DNA from: Paramacrobiotus richtersi
Lineage: Eukaryota > Tardigrada > Eutardigrada > Parachela > Macrobiotidae
Assembly (NCBI GenBank): GCA_034698045.1
Contig: JAQGAU010000558.1
Coordinates: 1 to 26,341 of the forward strand
Length of the DNA: 26,341 bases
Reading direction: 5' to 3'
Under the pieces are notes generated by a model. That model did no database searches, had not been told where the DNA came from, and saw nothing but the letters and a program-made list of their open reading frames with translations. Below are positions 19,993 through 26,341 of this stretch, piece by piece (position 1 is the stretch's first letter; every line of letters starts with the position of its first letter). The position numbers were made by a program, and so were the translations under genes.

Positions 19993-22109
19993 TTACCCAG
20001 TATAATCATGCAATAAGGCATGCAGCGTCAAACGAGTCAGTTTGGACGGATCCAGATGAATAGTATCCGCTTTAGTCCATTCCTTGTCGCGGTAATGCGA
20101 AGTTTGACGTGGATCACAGCTCTGAACTTTAGTGAGAACCTAGGAAGGTAAAGAGCGGTCATCTTTTGCCCCGAATCCAAAACCAGTTCACACTGACGTG
20201 AGCTGGATATTTGATACGTGAAGTACGAGTACCTCTACTGACGAGTAAGAATGTATCTAGAGACCATACGAAATTATCACTTCGTTAATTCAAAAACTTT
20301 ACGATATTTCTCGGTAAATTGTCGATAGAAAAAGGTACCAAATGAACAGAAGAACTTTATCGCGTTTATATATCGGCAAAACATAATCGAGATTACTGTT
20401 CTTGTGCGTACGAAAGAAGTTTCCTTACATGTCGGGACAGCCAATAATTGGTAGCCAGCGCCGGATCACACGCTCCACAGTGGCTTTCCACAAAATCCCA
20501 CATTCGAATCACAACATCCGGAGCGCCTAACTTGACCGATCCATTGGCAATGTCCACATGAAATTCCTCTCCGTCTAACTGGAATGGTACAGTGCAGTTT
20601 TTAAACGTCAACATATCAAATCGGGCACAGTTCTTCACAATGGACTCCACAGCCTTTTTCATATTGGCCCCGAAGCACCAGCCCAACAGCGAATCGCAAA
20701 AGATCAGCTGTTTCATTCGGGAGTTTTTCAGCAGGGGCGTAATCAATGAAGTTATTTCACCGAATTCAGCATAGTCGTCCTTCTTCAGATCCGTTATGAT
20801 AATTCTTTGGGTGAAACTCGTCATACATTTCACGAAGCAACCCGTAGCGGCGTAGAAAGGATTCCAAGTGTAGTCGGGAGAGGGCGAGAAGCTAGCTTCA
20901 GCGAAAGACACCCGGAGGTCGGTAAACATGGACTGCTGGCTGAGAACGGCGTTCCATAGTGCGCAGATGCGACGGCATCGCAGACGGCCGATGGTGTCCA
21001 GACACTGAAAGATCTCGACAAAGAGCTCCACTGGTAATGCTGATCTTGACAGTTTCGCATGGCCCTCCGTAGAAAACGTTTTGGGAAAAATACGCCGGCA
21101 GATCCAGTCCTTATGAGGATATTCCAGACCGCGCTCTTCGTAAGAAACAACCTCTTTTCTGCCTTTATTGCACACTTCCTCCTACAAAATCATGAAACGG
21201 TTGCAAGTAATTCGCAACGCATGCACATTAGACTGTATTCATGTAGGTATGTTGGTTTACGACATTTCGTCATATAAGTGGTCGCTATCCTGTTTCAATG
21301 CAAAAGTACGAAATAAAAAAATTTTTAATGTCGCACTATACATACGATTTCAAATTTTTACGCTTATGACTGTTATAAGCCATGCACGAAACGAACAACA
21401 ATAACATGTGTAAACAGTAAAGTGTATTAATAATTCTGTAACTTACTATCTGCTCCGGCTGGATGGGCATTTCAGAAAATCGTTGAAGATAAGTCAAACT
21501 GTCGCTAAACACGGACACGATCAAGACTTTATAATCGTGCTCTAAATCGCGGCTGAACAAACTGGAGAGAATAAAAGAAAAGGAGCTCCAGTAGTTCTTC
21601 GGAAGAGAGCATGATCGCATCACAAACTGATCCTTTTCGATGAGCTGTTTGTCCAAATCCTCGGCCGACAATGGGAGACGAACCTGGGTCTCGGGCAGCA
21701 GTTCCCTAGCAATGTCGCCCTCCATCTCCACTTCCACGAAAGCATATGGCAAGGGTTCGAAGCAGCTAGAACCAAAATCACACTCGAGAAGCTTCCCTGG
21801 TCGCCACGTCCACGGTCGATCGGGACGGACACGTATCAAGACTTCCACATCGCCATTTTTGATAAATTCTGGATGGTACAGGCTGTACAGCCGTTCAGGC
21901 CTCATGATCGCGAACGGGAAGCCCGCGCAGTTGAAGGCTTGTCCGTATTCCACAAATTCAGATCGCTGACTGGGACAGCCGAAGTCAACGATCAGCCCGC
22001 CAGCCGCCACGTTGATTACGTTTCCATGCCGTAGAAAGCCGTCCTTGTCACGCACGTTCACAGCATTCCATGCAAGGATCGGTCTGAAGTTATCGCCGAA
22101 TATGTACAT
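19993..22109 (-). CDS. F-box protein with an unrecognised N-terminal domain
   Basis: Three exons, 22109-21447, 21181-20429 and 20139-19993, all joined in phase 0 (GTAAGT...TTGTAG and GTAAGG...TTCCTAG), give 520 residues. An F-box lies at about 270-305: LPVELFVEIFQCLDTIGRLR then RRICALWNAVL. F-box proteins bind Skp1 and deliver substrates to SCF ubiquitin ligases. The N-terminal 221 residues (FGDNFRPILAWNAVNVRDKD, NVINVAAGGLIVDFGCPSQR) form a region I cannot assign to a named domain; with the C-terminal motif DPRQTSHYRDKEW I recall it, unverified, from tardigrade F-box families. There are no leucine-rich repeats, WD40 or Kelch repeats, although the middle part (RMKQLIFCDSLLGW, FDMLTFKNCTV) is mildly LRR-like. 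An ORF that reads through the second donor ends 12 residues later; the third exon was preferred because donor, acceptor and frame all fit. Confidence 0.8.
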
Positions 22110-22314
22110 CCCGTTGTAGTGTCAAGGCGCTACACAATAATACTGAAAAATTTGGATTCAACAATGGTTGGATGCACTCCTGACAGACTGCGAACTGGAA
22201 ACTGTTACTGGGTTTACCTTTTACAATCAGTTAGTCAGGCTGAGTATCATAACAGTCTCATTCTAAAAAAAAGAGGTACGAGAAAAATTGTCAAACAGGT
22301 GCGCTGAATCAGCA
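22110..22314. promoter_or_regulatory. Short shared intergenic region between divergent genes
   Basis: The F-box start (22109, minus) and the zinc-finger start (22315, plus) are head to head with only 205 nt between the two ATGs. Both promoters must lie here or within the genes, so a bidirectional promoter is likely. No TATA box or clear CCAAT motif is visible. Confidence 0.45.
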
Positions 22315-25215
22315 ATGAGCAATCCATTATCCACAGAACGTACTCAGCTACCGCCACACGGTGCACTGACGCTGTTTCTGGGCGAGCTGGAAACCAAGGG
22401 CGGTAGGTGCGCTCACTGCGCTGGGGGTTTCACATTTCAGAACTGAGAAGTGTGCACGCCGTTTCCAAATTTCCACTATCAGGTGTCTTCTGAAGTGGTT
22501 ATAAATGCACTGACTAAGTAATTCAAACGAAATTTTTTTTATTCACCCATAATTGTATGTTTCCGCATCAACATGGCCTCAAAGTCGAAGGTGCAGTTTC
22601 TGGCGGATATTATCATATTATACATCGAACGGAAGCTGGAGGAAAAGTCGAGCTGCGTTCCAGCAGTTTGGGCTCGAAATCCTCTACGGGCAGCAGTTCC
22701 GACGAAGAAATTCATCCCCAACATGTTGCTGAGAAAATGATCCTATGCCAGACGGAAGCGATGGTAAGCCCCGTTAAATTTTAACTGTCAGGAGCTGCGC
22801 AGCATTTCGCGAATCACGGCCATGCTGGATAATGGCCGCACGTAGGAAAGATAGCGATCATTCTAGTGCCTCGGGAATAATTGCAGAAATTCAGCCCAGC
22901 ATTGGGTCGACCGGATACAGAGACGACGATCCTCCAAATTGAAGGGACCTCGTTGGAGGACTTTGTTGTACGCTTATCGGAAAGGAATACCCACGTGCTG
23001 ATGATGGGCAGTCCTTCCGTAAGAGTAAACGAAAAACCTGAAAAACAGGACTGAAAAATCGGAAAATTTTTGAAACTTCCTAAAAAAATCGGATTGACGT
23101 TGACCTAGATTTTATTGAAGAAAATTGATCTGATTCGGTTAATATAATCGATTTACTCCCTTTTATGTAACACATAACTGATTTAATTCCAGACAAAATT
23201 TGATCTAGTTCTTTGATAAGCTTAACCGTTAATATTCGAATTCCTAATGATAATAAAAAAATTCCAGAATTTGAATAATTCCAGAATAAGTTTTTGTAGC
23301 ATTATAATATTTTTGATTTTAACTACTGTTAGAGAATGTGTCGTACACGATTGGTCGATAGGACGGATAAAAGAATACTCAGTGCTGCGGCCGTTCATCG
23401 AATTTGATGTTCATGTTGCATTCGCAGATGATCTCCTATCCGTTGCGATGCCCGTTTAAGGAAGCCCGCTGCGTGTCATTCCGTGCTCATTCTCCCCAGT
23501 ACATGAAGGAGCACCTGGAGTCCAAGCACAAGTTGAACAATGTTCAGGTTGATAAATGATAATCTGAATAAACGTTTACTATGTAGATATGAAGTGTGCG
23601 CAAAACGTTCCAAAAATCCTTAATATATTTTATCGTGTCTAAACATCGGCCCACTTACAGGTGACAGCAAGGTTATTGAACATCAGCTCTCGCATGTTGG
23701 CTAATTATTGTTGACATTTGTTAATTCCCATTGCGAATAAGCATCCAGCTATTTATTTCAAAGTCTTAATTTTAACTCAGAATTTCAGTGGTGATATTGG
23801 TCGACTTTTGAATCAGTACCGCCCAAGTACCTCTACGATATGGTCATAAAATTACTCATTTGTTCGTCCTTTATCCACACGTACCTTATCATTCGATGGA
23901 GAAACCAGAAGATGTTAATGTTGTGATCACAATAGTATGTTACTAATAATAATAATGACTATATTCTATAAATGTCACACATGGGTGATGTGCGATCTGT
24001 GCAGGGAGAGGTGAAGAACTACGTGGAGTATCTGGACTTGAAGCCGCGCAAGACATTGCCGGCCTGGACCCGGGAGGATCATGCGCGGTTGTTCCCCAGC
24101 CAGGTCATTCCGGAGAAGGTTATCCTGCAGGCGGTGCTCGAGGTACGGAAGAGTGTAGTTCTGCATTGAGAATCACTGAGCGTACGAATGATACGATACG
24201 ACCTCTCCTCTGCAGGGTCGGAATATTCTGTACCAGTGCAACATTCCTCCGTGTCACGGTGAGCGAGCAATGTCTGGCCCTGCCATGTCCTTGCACCTCG
24301 GGGAAGAGCCAGGGCATCTCCAGCGAGTGGGTTCCGGGTCGCGCTTCGTCCAGCGCTGTCCGGTGAGTGCGCGCAATCACGACTGCTTTCACTGATTACT
24401 AAGATCACAATATTGAAGAATTCAACGAGTGATAATTGTCTGATGTTGTAAGCTTTCTATTAGGTAGCTTAACCTGAATATTGTCTTGTGGCTGCTTACT
24501 CGGTTGTAAGTTTACGATGTAGCGGGTGCCCTTGAATAGGCAGCTAGTGCGGGACGGCCGATTGGCGTCGCAATGGCGCGCAGTATTGATTTACTTACTA
24601 GACTGCTTTTTACTATCGCTTCCTGTCTGATGGCCTTTCCCTTGTAGAAATCCGACTGTGAGTTGATCGCGCATTGGAGTGCAAAGAACATGCTGCTGCA
24701 CATCCGGGCTATGTATCCCGAGATGCTGGGCGAACCGAGCAACTTCACCGAGGCGGCCAAGACGGTAAATTGCAGCGTTCTGTAGAATGGATTGATATCC
24801 GAAATCCATCAAACTCAACACCGTTATTTCACAGGAGCTGGCCAAACTGTTGGGACACATCAAGGGCAAAATTATCGGACGAGCCATCGGCGACACAGCC
24901 GAACGGGTAGGTGATTCCGATGGGACAAAGGCACACTGTTTGTACAGTTTCCGCTGTAACCTGCAGGCGAGCTCAATATTTTAACGAGCTGGGTAAATTA
25001 GAAAAAAGATGGCATATTGGACAGCTACGAATTTACATCCTTTCAAACATTATTCTAAAAATATCCAAGATCGTTGTTCGAGCTCTTTGTCGAGTTTGTC
25101 CTGTGTTTTCATATGTATTTCTTTTTCGTAGAACTGCAAGGAGATCTTTTCGGAGCGGGAGCACTTGGAGTGGCATATCAAGGCCGATCATCAGCCAGAG
25201 TGGAACAAGTTCTGA
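22315..25215 (+). CDS. C2H2 zinc-finger protein with four atypical fingers
   Basis: Eleven exons: 22315-22402, 22441-22482, 22597-22763, 22792-22841, 22895-23018, 23428-23547, 24005-24142, 24216-24362, 24648-24764, 24835-24966 and 25132-25215. Phases agree and give 402 residues. The N-terminal part (1-157) has a serine/acidic run (SSSDEE) and no known domain. Fingers: Cys165-x6-Cys172-x13-His186-x4-His191; Cys251-x4-Cys256-x13-His270-x6-His277; Cys291-x4-Cys296-x13-His310 with Tyr where the second His should be; and Cys372-x4-Cys377-x12-His390-x4-His395. The Cys spacing of 4-6 is wider than the usual 2-4, and TGEKP-type linkers are absent, so DNA binding is not assured; RNA or protein binding is possible. 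Two weak points are the acceptor of the third exon (three AGs six bases apart in the same frame) and a GC donor at 24967. Confidence 0.75.
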
Positions 25216-26341
25216 ACAGGCGACTAAGGCCGCAACTGTGGATCGTATCGACTTTTTGGCACCGAATTTTGTTGTATTTTAATCGACGGTATTTTATTGT
25301 TTCTACAGCCGAACGCTTTCTTGGTTGTACTTGGGTCTCACTAGTTTGTATCGTATGGTATACTTCAGCTTTTCTGCAGTAGGAAGACTTTCGCGTACAG
25401 TGTGAGATTTTGACCAGTGGAGAAAAGTGATATGAGTAGAATATAGGCTTTTTCTCGCCGTTGATGTTTTTGGTTGTTACGTTACCGAGCTTTTCGCGTT
25501 TCCGAGTTTTCGGAACAAAAAGTATGGTGACATTACCGTTACGAAAAGCAAATCTTTCGCAGTAAACAAGCATTCGGCAAGCACGTTTATAACTCGTGAA
25601 TTACGTCGAGTAATCTAACAAGCAGTCAACGGCTTATTGGACGCATGTAGATTCATACGGATGTCGCAATCACGAAGTGCCTCGATAAGGAAAGAATTCC
25701 GCAAATAAACTCCAAGATAACTGCATAAAATGATAATAAAAAATAAACAATCTGTATTGTTGCGCAGTCGAAATGTTTGGATTTTTTGAATTAAGGGGAC
25801 AGTCGTCGCTTGTCTTGATCGCAACAATCGTATCATTTATGCATCAAGTGTTCGAGGCCAATAACGCCGGTGTTCTTTAAATACTAAATTGTTATTTTCT
25901 TATGTAGTACAGTCTGTAGCACTAGACTGTATAAAAACGGATTTTTTTTGGGGCCCATTTCCTGAAACTGTCAACTACGCCATGCAGTCCGCCACATGCG
26001 ATGTATTCTTTGATCGTCTTTTATTTTTGTTGGGAACTGTGCGATATAATATTTACTGGATTGTTAATTGTTTTCAGTATTGAATGGCTGCAGGCGGGAA
26101 CGAATCTTTGGAAACAGTAAACGATTTTTTGGACTGACCTTTCGTTTACAATTTTCCTGCCTTATGGGGACGTGTTCTGGAGGGAAAACTATGCGTTGAA
26201 AAAGGAGTGGGCTTGCTCGGCGACATTCAGATGCCTAGTCGTGTTGAATTAGGACATTTCAGCTAAATACATACAGTGATCGGCAATTCCACTATACAAC
26301 GAAGTGAACGAACAACTCGTTACCTGCTGGCCACACGTCTA
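25216..26341. other. Right-end stretch, no firm gene
   Basis: A minus-strand ORF at 25836-25615 starts with ATG and has a hydrophobic run (CLFFIIILCSYLGVYL), but no family is evident. Near the edge an ATG at 26086 (MAAGGNESLET, then a possible GTAAAC donor) and open stretches at about 26145-26265 in two frames (VLEGKLCVEKGVGLLGD, or YGDVFWRENYALKKEW) suggest exons of a gene continuing beyond the window, on the plus strand. The frame could not be decided. Confidence 0.3.

Noticed and set aside
20393-20428. F-box protein ending KLLSYAQEQ at 20393
   Set aside because: A GTAAGG donor at 20428 and an in-phase acceptor at 20139 lead to a further coding exon with a convincing C-terminus; the shorter form could exist as intron retention.
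22573-22740. A 55-codon ORF from the ATG at 22573
   Set aside because: It overlaps the zinc-finger exon in another frame, stops early and cannot be joined in phase to the flanking exons.
24263-24310. An intron beginning GTGAGC at 24263 in the zinc-finger gene
   Set aside because: Reading through keeps the frame open and completes a Cys-x4-Cys-x13-His finger like the others.
1-26341. CRISPR arrays, operons, prokaryotic promoters or phage genes
   Set aside because: The window is eukaryotic with spliced genes; no regular spaced direct repeats or polycistronic gene runs are present.

Overview
The window is eukaryotic nuclear DNA. Its coding regions are split by GT-AG introns, mostly 60-300 nt, and the products are animal-type: a receptor guanylyl cyclase, an ionotropic glutamate receptor relative, a WAP-domain secreted protein, an F-box protein, a C2H2 zinc-finger protein and an Hsp70 relative. 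Compact, intron-rich genes plus an F-box protein of a kind I associate with tardigrades make a tardigrade (Hypsibius/Ramazzottius-like) my best guess. That assignment is inference from memory, not a database result. Some ORFs here open at TTG or GTG rather than ATG, so I re-chose every start and joined exons by splice signals and reading phase.

Layout, left to right. At 1-335 lies the 5' part of an unrecognised minus-strand gene that runs off the left edge, with CCAAT and TATA motifs upstream. From about 480 to 4900 I find no convincing gene, but there are several repeats: a degenerate TATGCA-rich array with an 18-bp tandem, two copies of an ~80-bp dispersed repeat (one inside a small terminal-inverted-repeat element), and a GGGACGAA/GGGACCAGTT repeat. 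Next come a two-exon cysteine-rich small protein (4916-5436, +), a WAP four-disulfide-core secreted protein (6103-6333, +), a lid-less Hsp70-like protein (6972-8771, -), a small hypothetical ORF (9119-9388, +) and a 20-exon receptor guanylyl cyclase (9630-15065, -) that carries a ~393-bp foldback element in one intron.

From 15066 to 17650 there are only fragments of coding-like sequence on both strands. The region 17721-18882 (+) encodes the most striking gene: a signal peptide followed by both halves (S1 and S2) of an ionotropic glutamate receptor ligand-binding domain, fused directly with no membrane channel between them. An F-box gene (19993-22109, -) and a four-finger C2H2 gene (22315-25215, +) then sit head to head across 205 nt. 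The right end, 25216-26341, has no firm gene.

The genes do not form a pathway. Common themes are secreted or sensory proteins (WAP, soluble glutamate-receptor-like domain, receptor cyclase) and divergence at catalytic residues: the Hsp70 lacks its Asp10 and Thr204 equivalents and its lid, and the cyclase lacks one of its two metal-binding aspartates.
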